In this document: piece after piece, positions 16,023 through 24,867 of the stretch | Position numbering within the stretch: position 1 is the first letter of the stretch | How the letters are laid out: each line of letters opens with the position of its first letter | Origin: Neptuniibacter sp. UBA6509 | GTDB taxonomy: Bacteria > Pseudomonadota > Gammaproteobacteria > Pseudomonadales > Balneatricaceae | NCBI GenBank assembly: GCA_002435145.1 | Contig: DJLT01000122.1 | Span: 1 to 34,504, forward strand | Length of the DNA: 34,504 nt | Direction of reading: 5' to 3' | Notes under the pieces: generated by a model | The model's database searches: none | Told to the model about the DNA's origin: nothing | Seen by the model: the letters and a program-made list of their open reading frames with translations, nothing else | Translations under genes and position numbers: made by a program

Positions 16023-17296
16023 ACTCCATCGAGAGCCGCTTCAAAGAAGATACTTTCCCTGTTCACTCTTTCCCTGAACTATCTTTTGAAGCCTGGCGTT
16101 ACCAGCCGCCTAGTATTGCAGGGCAGTCTGCTGGCACTTGGAAATCTAAGATTTACTCTTTGATAAAAGAGCTTTGTGCCGCTGCTAATTCGCCTCATTT
16201 TTCCAGGCAGCAATTCTTAGATAATTACCTTGTTCAGTTACAAGAAGACTACCCAGAGAACAAAACAATACCTCAAACAGTCAGCCAAAACATGCAGCTA
16301 CTTCGAGACGAAGACGTGCTGGAATTTCATGGTAATGGCAATTATACATGGCTTGAATATGAACTTGATGAAGGCGTCAGTTCAAATGAAACTACAGCGA
16401 CCCCAGCCGAAGCCTATAGCCTGAGTGATATCGTTTCTGATGGCTGCTTTCTTCAAGCTAGTGAGCTTGAGAAAACGATCAACATTCTAGAACGAAAGAA
16501 AAACATAATTCTTCAAGGCCCTCCAGGTACAGGCAAAACTTGGCTGGCCAAGCGTCTCGCTTACGCACTGATTGGTCAGAAAAGTGAAGAACGTGTAAGA
16601 GCGGTTCAGTTTCATCCAAATTTATCTTACGAAGATTTCATAAGGGGGTGGAGACCTGCTGGAGGCAATGAGGGTCTTCAGTTGGTTAATGGACCATTTT
16701 TGGAAATGGTTTATCTCGCTCAGAACAATGCTGAAAACAATTACGTGGTTGTAATCGAGGAGGTTAATCGAGGTAACCCAGCACAGATTTTTGGTGAAAT
16801 GCTAACCCTTTTAGAGGCTGACAAGCGGACACCTGATGAGGCTTTAGAACTGAGTTACGGCGAAGGCACCAATAAGCGTGTATTTATACCTAGTAATCTA
16901 TACATCATTGGGACAATGAATATAGCTGATAGGTCTTTGGCGCTAGTTGACCTAGCACTGCGCCGTCGTTTTGCATTCATCGATCTAGTACCTCAGCTTG
17001 GCGAAAACTGGCGAGAATGGCTGTCACATAAATTTGGTTTTGATGCAGCTCATATAACGGATATCGAGCAAAGAATTCTGTCCCTGAATAAACAGATTTC
17101 TGAAGATCCTACACTTGGAACTCAATTCCAGATAGGTCATAGCTATGTGACACCAGTTGGCACTGAAAAGATCGAAGTCCATTCCTGGTTTGAAGAGGTA
17201 GTAAACACTGAAATATACCCACTCCTACAAGAGTATTTCTTTGATACACCTGAAAAAGCAGAAGACCTTACAAGTACATTGCTTGAGGGTTGGTAA
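16016..17296 (+). CDS. mcrB: McrB C-terminal part: winged helix and AAA+ GTPase
   Basis: The downstream frame of the split mcrB; a GTG at 16016 gives 426 aa but has no good ribosome binding site, so it may not be expressed separately. Residues about 40-115 resemble a DRP-type winged helix (WKSKIYSLIKELC to GNGNYTWLE). The AAA+ domain has Walker A GPPGTGKT at 168-175, Walker B VVVIEEVNRGNPAQIFGE from 244 and MNIADRSLALVDLALRRRF from 301, a one-residue variant of the MNTADRS signature of McrB GTPases. McrB rings hydrolyse GTP to move DNA and drive McrC cleavage. The stop overlaps the mcrC ATG by one base. All motor motifs are intact. Confidence 0.88.
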   Translation: MLNSIESRFKEDTFPVHSFPELSFEAWRYQPPSIAGQSAGTWKSKIYSLIKELCAAANSPHFSRQQFLDNYLVQLQEDYPENKTIPQTVSQNMQLLRDEDVLEFHGNGNYTWLEYELDEGVSSNETTATPAEAYSLSDIVSDGCFLQASELEKTINILERKKNIILQGPPGTGKTWLAKRLAYALIGQKSEERVRAVQFHPNLSYEDFIRGWRPAGGNEGLQLVNGPFLEMVYLAQNNAENNYVVVIEEVNRGNPAQIFGEMLTLLEADKRTPDEALELSYGEGTNKRVFIPSNLYIIGTMNIADRSLALVDLALRRRFAFIDLVPQLGENWREWLSHKFGFDAAHITDIEQRILSLNKQISEDPTLGTQFQIGHSYVTPVGTEKIEVHSWFEEVVNTEIYPLLQEYFFDTPEKAEDLTSTLLEGW

Positions 17297-18399
17297 TGCA
17301 GCCCGTGCTTTCAGAAGATAAAGCTGATTTAACAATCGGAAAGGTTCCAGTAAAGAATCTCTGGTTGTTGATGCTATACGCATCCGATCTCTACAGGGAT
17401 GAGTTCAAAAAGTTTTCGTCGGTGGAAGATGCACCAGATGAAATACCTGACCTAGTTTCGCAGATGCTCTGTCAGAGCGTCCAGCAAAGATTACGTAGAA
17501 ATCTAACTTCTGGATATATAACAAGAGAAGACCGCCTTAAAAGGTTGAGAGGGCGAATAGATCTATTAGAAACAGCTAGGCATCGCTTGCTACAAAAAGG
17601 CCAGATTGCTTGTTCCTTTGAAGAAATGACTATTAACACGCCCAGGAATCGGTATATCAAAGCTGCCTTAGAAAAACTATCGACGATAGTAAGTAGCCCT
17701 ATGTTAGCCCGTAGTTGTCGATCCTCAGCAAAACAGCTCTATCAGTATGGAGTGATAGGACCTCGCCCTGATGATTCTTTGATGTCAAAAGAAATTTATG
17801 GCCGCCATGATGCAGCTGATAAACAGCTTGTAGCGTTAGCATCGTTCGCATTCGACCTTGTTCTACCTTCAGAGCAATCTGGATCTCATCTGATTCAAGC
17901 ACCAAATAGAGATGTAACTTTCGTTAGAAAACTCTTTGAGAAAGGGGTGGCAGGTCTATATAAGGCAAATCTTTCGGGCGATGGCTGGATAGTTTCTGCA
18001 GGAAGAAAACTTAATTGGGAGATTGAATCAGAATCTGAAGGCATTAACAGTGTGCTTCCTTCAATGAGAACAGACATCGAGCTAAGAAAAGAGCAGAAGC
18101 ATATCGTTATAGATACGAAATTTAATTCGATTCTAACTCGGGGCTGGTATAGAGAGAACTCTCTACGAAGTGGTTACATTTACCAGATGTACACGTACCT
18201 TCGATCTCAAGAAAAACCAGACGTACCATATTCATTAAAGTCTACTGGAATGTTGCTTCATCCCTGTATCGACCAGCCTTTAAACGAACAAGTTACAATT
18301 CAGGGACACACTATACGTTTTGTAACGATAGATTTAACGCAAACAGCGTTGGCGATAAAAAACGACCTTCTTAAAACAATTGTTGGCCACAATGAATAG
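17296..18399 (+). CDS. mcrC: McrC-family endonuclease subunit
   Basis: 367 aa from the ATG at 17296, whose A is the last base of the mcrB stop; a TTG two codons earlier is less likely. The N-terminal part (VKNLWLLMLYASDL, then LRRNLTSGYITREDRLKRLRGRIDL) is typical of McrC and contacts the McrB ring. The C-terminal nuclease has a PD-(D/E)xK core: D in PSMRTDIEL and DTK in HIVIDTKFN, followed by YIYQMYTYL. McrBC cuts DNA between sites carrying modified cytosines and so restricts modified phages. With mcrB split, activity depends on whether the frameshift is real. Confidence 0.9.
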   Translation: MQPVLSEDKADLTIGKVPVKNLWLLMLYASDLYRDEFKKFSSVEDAPDEIPDLVSQMLCQSVQQRLRRNLTSGYITREDRLKRLRGRIDLLETARHRLLQKGQIACSFEEMTINTPRNRYIKAALEKLSTIVSSPMLARSCRSSAKQLYQYGVIGPRPDDSLMSKEIYGRHDAADKQLVALASFAFDLVLPSEQSGSHLIQAPNRDVTFVRKLFEKGVAGLYKANLSGDGWIVSAGRKLNWEIESESEGINSVLPSMRTDIELRKEQKHIVIDTKFNSILTRGWYRENSLRSGYIYQMYTYLRSQEKPDVPYSLKSTGMLLHPCIDQPLNEQVTIQGHTIRFVTIDLTQTALAIKNDLLKTIVGHNE

Positions 18400-18442
18400 C
18401 TCTCTCCTTAACTCTAAGATTGCGTTAGCGAGGTAGTGGTGC

Positions 18443-19708
18443 ATGCCGAAATTACCTCCAAAAAACAATAGAGAAGGCTCTGAAGATACAAAATACAGAA
18501 TTAAGTTCCCAAAAAACAATTTCGGATATCTTCCTCCTGCAGAAGACTTTTTCGAGCTTTTGAATCTCAAAGTCTCACCATTTCATCTGCTATCTGATAT
18601 TGCAGCAGAAGCAGACGAGAAACTGCCTGTAGGGCGCAATCAGCTGTACAACATTGTTAAAGATGGCATCAGTCATAAAATAAAAAACAAACTGCTGTCA
18701 TACCTCAGTCATGTTGTGCCTGAACTCACCCTCAATTTCAAATTCAGTATTGGCTTATTCAAGAAGCTTTACGAATCCAACAAGTTCGGTGCCAATGCTG
18801 GGGCCTGGCTATCAATGCTAACGGGGTTTAATCGTTCAAGATCATCCGATCAGCTTGATTTGCTCGTTCAATTTATAGAGGAGAGATCACATGCAGAGCT
18901 GGGTCTGTGTAAGCAGGCCAACCGAGTTAGAAAACAAGGCTTAACTGGCCACGAACAAGCACTATTCATTTCAGGCTTTCTGTCTGATCACTCTTTGGTC
19001 CCCAAAGAGGTTTTGAATGACTACTGCGATCAAGTAGCTAGAAATGACTCAGGCCTCGAATTCGATCAGCTGGCAGTGATCAAGTTTTTGCTTTTCACCT
19101 GGTCAGATTTCTATCTTTCAGCCATAGCGTCATACGAAATTGGTACACGAAACTACATGCAGCGTTTGGGCTTGGTTGTAGAGTGGGATGCTGATACAAG
19201 TATCCAAAAATCCATGCCCGACCTTTTAAATGAAGATACAAAGAGAAATTCAGCTTTTAACAACCTGCTAGAACTGACTAAAGCACTTCTTGGCAAAGGC
19301 GAGGAACACAGCTGGCGTGAGTTCTCCAGAATGATTCCCATACATGGGCAGACTGAAGAGAAATCTGATAACTACGATTCGACTTCATTCACGGACAAGC
19401 AATACAAAACTCTCAGGCGTTGGCGAGCGGGTAAAGATCTTCCCTCCAGGAAACTCCTATCTCAATTTATATCTTCTTTTAGTGATATCGAGACCCTTGA
19501 GCATCAACTCTTATTAGAACGCTTTACGGTAGTCCTTGCTATTGATACCTGGATTAGAAAATGGGAAGAGTGGTTGGAATGTCATGGGATAGCTGCTGAT
19601 GTGAGGCGTGAATTAATCCAATCAGTTCTAAATCACTACGATGCACATCTGGCTCAGATGAAAGAGAACCATGCAGAAATTCTTGAAGAAGATGATAAGG
19701 CCGCATAG
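18443..19708 (+). CDS. Unrecognised 421-aa protein attached to the mcrBC operon
   Basis: The gene starts 43 bp after mcrC on the same strand and ends in the terminator at 19695-19717, so it is the last gene of the mcrBC transcript. It is soluble, mostly helical and matches no family I know. Two segments look like DNA-binding helix-turn-helices: about 60-90 (LPVGRNQLYNIVKDGISHKI) and about 315-345 (FTDKQYKTLRRWRAGKDLPS). In between are helical repeats (QALFISGFLSDHSLVPKEVL, KFLLFTWSDFYLSAIASYEIG). Both ends are intact. It may be the operon's regulator, perhaps acting on the shared TGTAGTACA blocks, or a third component of the restriction system. Both ideas are inference. Confidence 0.75.
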   Translation: MPKLPPKNNREGSEDTKYRIKFPKNNFGYLPPAEDFFELLNLKVSPFHLLSDIAAEADEKLPVGRNQLYNIVKDGISHKIKNKLLSYLSHVVPELTLNFKFSIGLFKKLYESNKFGANAGAWLSMLTGFNRSRSSDQLDLLVQFIEERSHAELGLCKQANRVRKQGLTGHEQALFISGFLSDHSLVPKEVLNDYCDQVARNDSGLEFDQLAVIKFLLFTWSDFYLSAIASYEIGTRNYMQRLGLVVEWDADTSIQKSMPDLLNEDTKRNSAFNNLLELTKALLGKGEEHSWREFSRMIPIHGQTEEKSDNYDSTSFTDKQYKTLRRWRAGKDLPSRKLLSQFISSFSDIETLEHQLLLERFTVVLAIDTWIRKWEEWLECHGIAADVRRELIQSVLNHYDAHLAQMKENHAEILEEDDKAA

Positions 19709-19717
19709 CGGCCTTAT
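19695..19717. terminator. Terminator at the end of the mcrBC operon
   Basis: ATAAGGCCG at 19695-19703 pairs perfectly with CGGCCTTAT at 19709-19717 around the 5-nt loop CATAG. The stop codon of the 421-aa gene lies in the loop. The hairpin separates it from the minus-strand mini-genes and is symmetric, so it may terminate both. Confidence 0.75.
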
Positions 19718-19730
19718 TAGTCAGTGAAGA

Positions 19731-19877
19731 TTAGTTATCTTCTTCATCATCAGGGTCATGGGCTCTTTCGTACCAATCCTCTAGCCGCTCATCTTCACCA
19801 CGGCTTTGCCAATAAGCATCATGCTCAGGGTTTAGCTGGCAAGATCGGTTGTCATCTTCATGTTGAGCCCTTCTCAT
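19731..19877 (-). CDS. 48-aa acidic small protein, second mini-gene
   Basis: Starts MRRAQHEDDNRSCQLNPEHD and ends in DPDDEEDN; no membrane segment. The phrases NRSCQLNPEHDAYWQSRG and ERLEDWYERA recall a conserved small family (NRxNQLNPxxxAYxxSRG) of accessory DNA in proteobacteria, as I remember it; the function is unknown. The start overlaps the stop of the first mini-gene (ATGA), with a perfect AGGAGGT Shine-Dalgarno inside that gene's end. Coupling, strong ribosome binding site and sensible composition make it a real gene despite its size. Confidence 0.65.
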   Translation of the reverse strand: MRRAQHEDDNRSCQLNPEHDAYWQSRGEDERLEDWYERAHDPDDEEDN

Positions 19878-20011
19878 TTACCTCCTTTCTTGGCGATAGT
19901 TCGGGTAGCGCGAGCAGTAAAGCTATCTGAACTCACTTGGCCACCAGACTTTTTTGCTTCCGCGCTATGGATACGTTTTACAGCTTTTGGGGTCATCTTT
20001 GTTTTCGTCAT
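19874..20011 (-). CDS. 45-aa basic small protein, first mini-gene
   Basis: Starts MTKTKMTPKAVKRIHSAEAK and continues KSGGQVSSDSFTARATRTIAKKGGK. The MTPxAxxRIxSAxAKxxGGxV and SFxARA pattern resembles a small conserved family that I recall as seed-maturation-protein-like. AGGAG lies 8 nt before the ATG. It precedes and overlaps the acidic 48-aa gene by 4 bp, so a basic and an acidic protein are made together, which suggests they bind each other. They lie on the opposite strand to both flanking restriction operons. Not a recognised toxin-antitoxin pair. Confidence 0.65.
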   Translation of the reverse strand: MTKTKMTPKAVKRIHSAEAKKSGGQVSSDSFTARATRTIAKKGGK

Positions 20012-20166
20012 AATCAATCTCCTAAAACGGTTTAATTAGCTGGTCATCAGCCAACGCAAGAGATGATCGTTCTTTTGAAATTGAAAAAGGCGGGGGGGAA
20101 AGTGTTTTATTTTTAATAAAACCTAAATTTCTCATATCAGCGAGTTATGTATTTGTCCTATGGGCT

Positions 20167-20226
20167 TGTAGTACACTGATTTATAATTAAAAAGAGGCAG
20201 CGGACGCTTCAACTTCTTACCGCTGT
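20167..20226 (+). promoter_or_regulatory. Shared upstream block with covarying hairpin, hsdM copy
   Basis: TGTAGTACACTGATTT at 20167-20182 is identical to the mcrB copy. TATAAT at 20182-20187 is a plausible -10, but no -35 is at the right distance. AGAGGCAG follows, then the hairpin GCAGCGG (20197-20203) with CCGCTGT (20220-20226), a G-U pair closing the base. The loop keeps ACGCTTCA. C201-G222 replaces the T-A pair of the other copy. The hairpin ends 29 nt before the hsdM GTG start, whose TAAGGAA Shine-Dalgarno is free. Confidence 0.75.
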
Positions 20227-20255
20227 TTCTGTACCTATGTAAGTAAGGAACAGCA

Positions 20256-21878
20256 GTGTCTGATTTCAAAAAGATTGAACAGTTAGAAAAGCGCCTATGG
20301 TCTGCGGCAGATAGTTTACGAGCGAACACGGGGCTTACCGCACAAGAATATTCCCGCCCGATTCTGGGGCTGATCTTCCTGCGATATGCAGAGTTCCGTT
20401 TTGAAAATGCTAAAGCTAAGCTGGAAGGTCAATCTAGCCGCCGCCGTGGTGGGGATATCAAGAGCCGTATTCAGGCAGAAGGGGCGATGTATGTACCTGA
20501 TGAGGCGTTGTACTCCAATCTTCTGAAACTGCCAGAAAGCACTAACATTGGCCTGAATATCAATGAGGCAATGAAGGCTCTGGAGGCAGAGAATGAAGCC
20601 ATTAAAGATGCGCTGCCTAAATCCTATACCCGTTTTGATAACACCATTCTGAAAGACCTGTTGAAGAACTTTGCCGCGATTGATTTTGGGATGGGATCAG
20701 ATGTATTCGGGCGTATCTATGAGTACTTCCTCAATGAGTTTGCCAAAACCGAAGGTCAGGGCGGTGGTGAGTTCTTCACACCCTCTACCTTGGTACGTTT
20801 GATTACCGAAATCATCGAGCCTTACCACGGCAAGGTGTTCGACCCTGCTTGTGGTTCTGGCGGAATGTTTGTGAGCTGTGCGAACTTCGTTGAGGAGCAC
20901 TCTTTATCTCAGGGGCAGTCATCTCAAGAGCAGAGAGATGCTTCGGATGAGCTATCTATCTTCGGTCAGGAGAAAACAGGGGATACGGTTCGCCTCAGTA
21001 AGATGAACCTTGCTGTACATGGTTTGCAAGGTGATGTTCGTGAAGGTAACTCCTACTACGAAGATATTCATAGCTGCGCGGGTAACTTTGATTTTGTAAT
21101 GGCTAACCCGCCATTCAATGTTAATGAGATCCAGAAAGATCGTTTGGTTGATGACAAGGCTCGCTTCCCATTCGGAATGCCACGTACCGATAACGGTAAC
21201 TACCTTTGGATTCAGATGTTCTATGCGGCGCTAAACGAAAAGGGCCGTGCAGGTTTCGTTATGGCGAACTCTGCCAGTGATGCGCGTGCTTCTGAGCAGG
21301 ATATCCGCCAGCAATTGATCGAAGCCAAAGCCGTGGATGTAATGATCGCGGTGTCCAGCAACTTCTTCTATACCGTAACCCTGCCATGCTCACTCTGGTT
21401 CTTTGATAAAGCCAAGAAGGGCACAGATCGGGAAGATAAAGTTCTATTTATCGATGCCCGACATATCTTCCGTCAGGTGACCCGCGCGGTACGTGATTAC
21501 ACTAGTGAACAGCTGAATTTCATCGCCAATATCGTACGCCTATATCGTGGCGAAGGTGTCGATAATATCTATCTAAATCAGCACCATGAAGAGGACAACA
21601 GCGGTGACTGGGCGGTTGATAAACACTTTCCAGAAGGACTGTATCAGGATATTACTGGGCTATGTAAGGTTGCAACGATTGAAGAAATCAAAGAGCAAGG
21701 CTGGTCTCTTAACCCAGGGCGCTATGTTGGTGTCGCCGCTGGTGAGGAGGAACACGACGAGGACTTTGCAATTAAACTAGAGGTTCTTCAGGAAGAGCTG
21801 GAAGTATTGAATGCTGAAGCGCATGAGCTTGAGCAAATAATTTCCAAGAACTTAGTTAAAGTCTTGGAGAATACTTAA
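20256..21878 (+). CDS. hsdM: HsdM, type I RM N6-adenine methyltransferase subunit
   Basis: 540 aa from a GTG start with TAAGGAA 5 nt upstream. The N-terminal helical domain ([15 protein letters not shown] to [10 protein letters not shown]) is followed by the catalytic domain with SAM-binding motif FDPACGSGG at 195-203 and catalytic ANPPF at 283-287. The C-terminal tail (about 490-540) is a coiled coil that pairs with HsdS. HsdM2S methylates the target adenines and, with HsdR, restricts unmodified DNA. Length and motifs are normal. It is the first gene of hsdM-hsdS-DUF6933-NYN-hsdR, with the shared leader block upstream. Confidence 0.95.
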   Translation: MSDFKKIEQLEKRLWSAADSLRANTGLTAQEYSRPILGLIFLRYAEFRFENAKAKLEGQSSRRRGGDIKSRIQAEGAMYVPDEALYSNLLKLPESTNIGLNINEAMKALEAENEAIKDALPKSYTRFDNTILKDLLKNFAAIDFGMGSDVFGRIYEYFLNEFAKTEGQGGGEFFTPSTLVRLITEIIEPYHGKVFDPACGSGGMFVSCANFVEEHSLSQGQSSQEQRDASDELSIFGQEKTGDTVRLSKMNLAVHGLQGDVREGNSYYEDIHSCAGNFDFVMANPPFNVNEIQKDRLVDDKARFPFGMPRTDNGNYLWIQMFYAALNEKGRAGFVMANSASDARASEQDIRQQLIEAKAVDVMIAVSSNFFYTVTLPCSLWFFDKAKKGTDREDKVLFIDARHIFRQVTRAVRDYTSEQLNFIANIVRLYRGEGVDNIYLNQHHEEDNSGDWAVDKHFPEGLYQDITGLCKVATIEEIKEQGWSLNPGRYVGVAAGEEEHDEDFAIKLEVLQEELEVLNAEAHELEQIISKNLVKVLENT

Positions 21879-23107
21879 TGAGTGCAACAATAACCGTACG
21901 CATATCTGATCTTGGGACCGTTATTACAGGAGGGACTCCTCCAACAAAGAAAAGAGAGTTCTACGGTCAAAAGGTTCCATTGATCAAGCCTACAGATATG
22001 AATTTAGGGCAAAGATATATAGGAGATACTGAAGAAAGCTTATCGGAAATTGGGATTATTAAATTTAAAAAAAAGCTTGTCCCTGCTAACACTCCTTGCG
22101 TCGTTACAATTGGGACGATCGGAAAATCTTGCCTCACTAAAGAATTGAGCTTAGTTAATCAAGCAGTTAACTGTATCGTTGTTGATCGAGAAAAATACGA
22201 TTACATGTACATTTACTATTTGATGCAGCTAACTATTCCAAAAGTTAGAGCTCTAAATAGTGGTACTGCCTCTGGGCGGGAAAATGTAAGTAAAAGCGCG
22301 TTTGAATCTATTGAGGTAGACGTTCTTCCGCTTAAAGAACAGATGATCGTAAGTGGTATTTTATCCTCTTATGATTCACTTATAGAAAACAACAACCGTC
22401 GTATCGCTATTCTGGAAGAAATGGCTCAGTCCCTCTACCGAGAGTGGTTTGTGAAACTCCGTTTCCCAGAGCATGGCCAGAGCCAGATGGTGGAATCACC
22501 GCTTGGGCTGATCCCTGAGGGGTGGGAGGTAAAACCGTTACATGATTTAGCATGCTATTTAAATCGTGGCATTGCTCCAAAATATTCTGATGATGCTGAT
22601 CAGTTCGTTATCAATCAGAGATGTATAAGGAACTTCAAACTAACTCTCAATAATGTAAGAGGAAACATCAAAAAGGTTCCCGAGGATAAAATAATTCAAT
22701 ATGGCGACGTATTGGTAAACTCTACAGGAGTTGGAACTCTAGGGCGTGTTGCACAGGTATTGATTCACGATAAAAATTTAACAGTCGATACTCATGTAAC
22801 TATATTACGCCCATCAAATGACATAAACGTTGAGTTTTGGGGAACATGCCTAGAGCTTTTGCAGCCTCATTTTCAAAGGTTAGGTGAAGGGGCGACAGGA
22901 CAGACTGAACTTAAAAGGCAGCTCATTGGTGAAACTAAAATTATAGTACCTTCATTACTTTTGAGGGATCAATTTTCGACAATCACCCAGTCAATGAAAA
23001 AGCAGATACAAACACTCCTTCATAAAAATGAAAACTTAAAAAAACAACGTGATCTCCTGCTCCCTAAGTTGATCAGCGGCCAGATCGACTTGAGCCAGGC
23101 AGAGTAA
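21878..23107 (+). CDS. hsdS: HsdS, type I RM specificity subunit
   Basis: 409 aa, overlapping the hsdM stop by one base (TAATG). Two target-recognition domains, about 1-160 and 216-365, are separated by the central conserved helix (ENNNRRIAILEEMAQSLYRE) around 165-190. A second conserved region closes the protein (KNENLKKQRDLLLPKLISGQ). Each recognition domain reads one half of a bipartite site. Codon usage in the recognition domains is more AT-rich than in hsdM, the usual mark of domain exchange. The recognition sequence cannot be told from the protein. The gene looks intact. Confidence 0.94.
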   Translation: MSATITVRISDLGTVITGGTPPTKKREFYGQKVPLIKPTDMNLGQRYIGDTEESLSEIGIIKFKKKLVPANTPCVVTIGTIGKSCLTKELSLVNQAVNCIVVDREKYDYMYIYYLMQLTIPKVRALNSGTASGRENVSKSAFESIEVDVLPLKEQMIVSGILSSYDSLIENNNRRIAILEEMAQSLYREWFVKLRFPEHGQSQMVESPLGLIPEGWEVKPLHDLACYLNRGIAPKYSDDADQFVINQRCIRNFKLTLNNVRGNIKKVPEDKIIQYGDVLVNSTGVGTLGRVAQVLIHDKNLTVDTHVTILRPSNDINVEFWGTCLELLQPHFQRLGEGATGQTELKRQLIGETKIIVPSLLLRDQFSTITQSMKKQIQTLLHKNENLKKQRDLLLPKLISGQIDLSQAE

Positions 23108-23115
23108 GCCACAGC

Positions 23116-23670
23116 ATGATTATTCACTGCACTCAGAAGCTATCAGCCAAACTAAAGAGTGCTGGCCATGCGGTAAGTAAAACACCGCTGGCTTCTGGGC
23201 AGTGTTCAAATAGGACAAAGAACTCTATTGGCTCATGGCATGCCAATATCACTACCATTCAGCGCCGCCAGTGTGTGGTGTTCTGCCATGATCAAACCCG
23301 TTTTGCTCTGGTGATGATTGGCGCAACGGTAAAGGAGCTTAAAGCAATCGATTACTGGTTTAGTGATCTGTTAGTGAACACCTTGCTGAAAGCTGGTGTT
23401 GATCCTGCCCTGATTGAAGAGACCTGTCAGCAGCTTCCTGCTCTGCAATTCGATACGGCATGCGATCGCTCAGTGCAGGGCACACTGAATCAATTAATTC
23501 AGGAGCTTGAATGGACTGTACAGTATGATGGCATCTCAGTAATGGATCTGCCGATCTACAGCACCTGTGTGAGATTAAGCAAGCGCCCTTGTCGTATCAA
23601 GGGCATGAAAGAAAGCGAGTGTTTCTGGCCAATTGAAGAGATGACTAAGCTACTGCAATCTATGAATTAG
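23116..23670 (+). CDS. DUF6933-like accessory protein of the RM operon
   Basis: 184 aa starting MIIHCTQKLSAKLKSAGHAV, the beginning I associate with DUF6933. The central part (SIGSWHANITTIQRRQCVVFCHDQTRFALVMIG) looks like a beta-rich core with W and H positions kept in that family. The function of the family is unknown. The ATG is 8 bp after hsdS, and the next gene follows in 30 bp, so it is inside the hsd operon. The position suggests a modulator or an inserted passenger. Predicted soluble. Confidence in the domain name is moderate; the gene itself is solid. Confidence 0.65.
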   Translation: MIIHCTQKLSAKLKSAGHAVSKTPLASGQCSNRTKNSIGSWHANITTIQRRQCVVFCHDQTRFALVMIGATVKELKAIDYWFSDLLVNTLLKAGVDPALIEETCQQLPALQFDTACDRSVQGTLNQLIQELEWTVQYDGISVMDLPIYSTCVRLSKRPCRIKGMKESECFWPIEEMTKLLQSMN

Positions 23671-23700
23671 CATGCTTTATACGGATAAGGACAACAGCAC

Positions 23701-24843
23701 ATGGATAAAACGAAAATAGCGATATTCGTTGATGTGGAGAATCTCACTCAATGGGTAAAAGAGGACAGGCTAGAGAAGCTCGTAAATAATCTGAGTGAAG
23801 AGGGCCGTATCGTTACCCGTAAAGCTTACGGTGTTTGGAGTAGTCCTCACATACAGAAATTACAGTCTCCATTGAATCGACTGGGTTTCGATCTGGTTCA
23901 TAGTTTCCACCCTGTCAGTGGCAAGAACTCTGCGGATATTCAGTTAACGATGGATGTTTTGGAAAACGCTATCCGTGTTACGGATATCGAACAGATTGTG
24001 CTGGCAACGGGCGACTCTGATTTCTCACCGCTTTTCCGCCGCTTGCGAGAGATGGGTAAAGAGGTGCTCGGGGTAGGGCCGCGTTCGCCGTTGAGCGAAA
24101 GCGTAAAGTCCTCCTGCACACGTTATATCTATACCGATATCGCAGAGGAGCAGGATGCCCAGTCTGAGCTCAGCGAAGTAAGAGCGCTGGTTGAAGAGCT
24201 TTTAGAGGCGAATGCCGAGCCTATGCCACTCAGTGCTATCAAAAACACACTGATGACACGCGACAACGCTTTTGATGAGCGTAGCTGGGATTACCCCAAC
24301 TTTTCTGCCTTTATGCGTGACATCCCTAATCTGGATATCTATCAGGCTGAGAATAAAACTCACTGGATGGCACAGTTTAATCCAGCAGCCCTAGACAAAT
24401 CAGCTGAACAGTCCACGGATATTACTGAGCAATACCGTAAGTTTCTACGCAAGATGAACTGGCCTTTTGCCTCGTATAACTTAATCGTTAATTTGCATAG
24501 CGCTCTGCTTGGTACAGAACCCATTGAGGTGTCCGACCTTAAAGAGAATCTAGTCCAGCGAGTATCGCCTGAAAAAGGGCAAAAGCTTATGCGAGGTGCT
24601 ACTGCGAGCGATATTCGTAAAGGTTTGGCTACGCTATTAAAAGCTCAGTTGTTTGAAGTAACTGAAGATCAGCAAGGGAACAAATACTGGCAGTATAAAG
24701 GCTCACCAAATTATCTTGATGCAATAAACAATGCCGCTATTGCAAGGGTAAAATCAGCATGTGATAAAGATGGTGTGAGTTTTAACCAAAACCAGTTGGA
24801 ACCACTGCTTTATCCTGTAGTGAGCAATGAAAAAGCACTGTAG
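23701..24843 (+). CDS. NYN-domain (PIN-like) RNase with OST-HTH/LOTUS domain
   Basis: 380 aa. Residues 1-146 form a LabA/NYN nuclease domain: [10 protein letters not shown] (D11, N14), [10 protein letters not shown] (D79) and [20 protein letters not shown] (D105, D107) supply the acidic metal-binding set. Residues about 158-226 ([21 protein letters not shown] to HWMAQF) resemble an OST-HTH/LOTUS RNA-binding domain. The remaining 150 residues include a second possible winged helix ([20 protein letters not shown]). AAGGAC lies before the ATG. It sits between the DUF6933 gene and hsdR, so an RNA-cutting enzyme is made with a DNA restriction enzyme. It may act as backup immunity; this is inference. 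Confidence 0.85.
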   Translation: MDKTKIAIFVDVENLTQWVKEDRLEKLVNNLSEEGRIVTRKAYGVWSSPHIQKLQSPLNRLGFDLVHSFHPVSGKNSADIQLTMDVLENAIRVTDIEQIVLATGDSDFSPLFRRLREMGKEVLGVGPRSPLSESVKSSCTRYIYTDIAEEQDAQSELSEVRALVEELLEANAEPMPLSAIKNTLMTRDNAFDERSWDYPNFSAFMRDIPNLDIYQAENKTHWMAQFNPAALDKSAEQSTDITEQYRKFLRKMNWPFASYNLIVNLHSALLGTEPIEVSDLKENLVQRVSPEKGQKLMRGATASDIRKGLATLLKAQLFEVTEDQQGNKYWQYKGSPNYLDAINNAAIARVKSACDKDGVSFNQNQLEPLLYPVVSNEKAL

Positions 24844-24867
24844 GCATGTGTTAGGGAATATGGATAG

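Noticed and set aside
20166-20187. TTGTAG and TATAAT read as a -35/-10 pair upstream of hsdM
   Set aside because: The spacer is only 10 bp, too short for sigma-70; only the -10 is plausible and the conserved block may be an operator instead.
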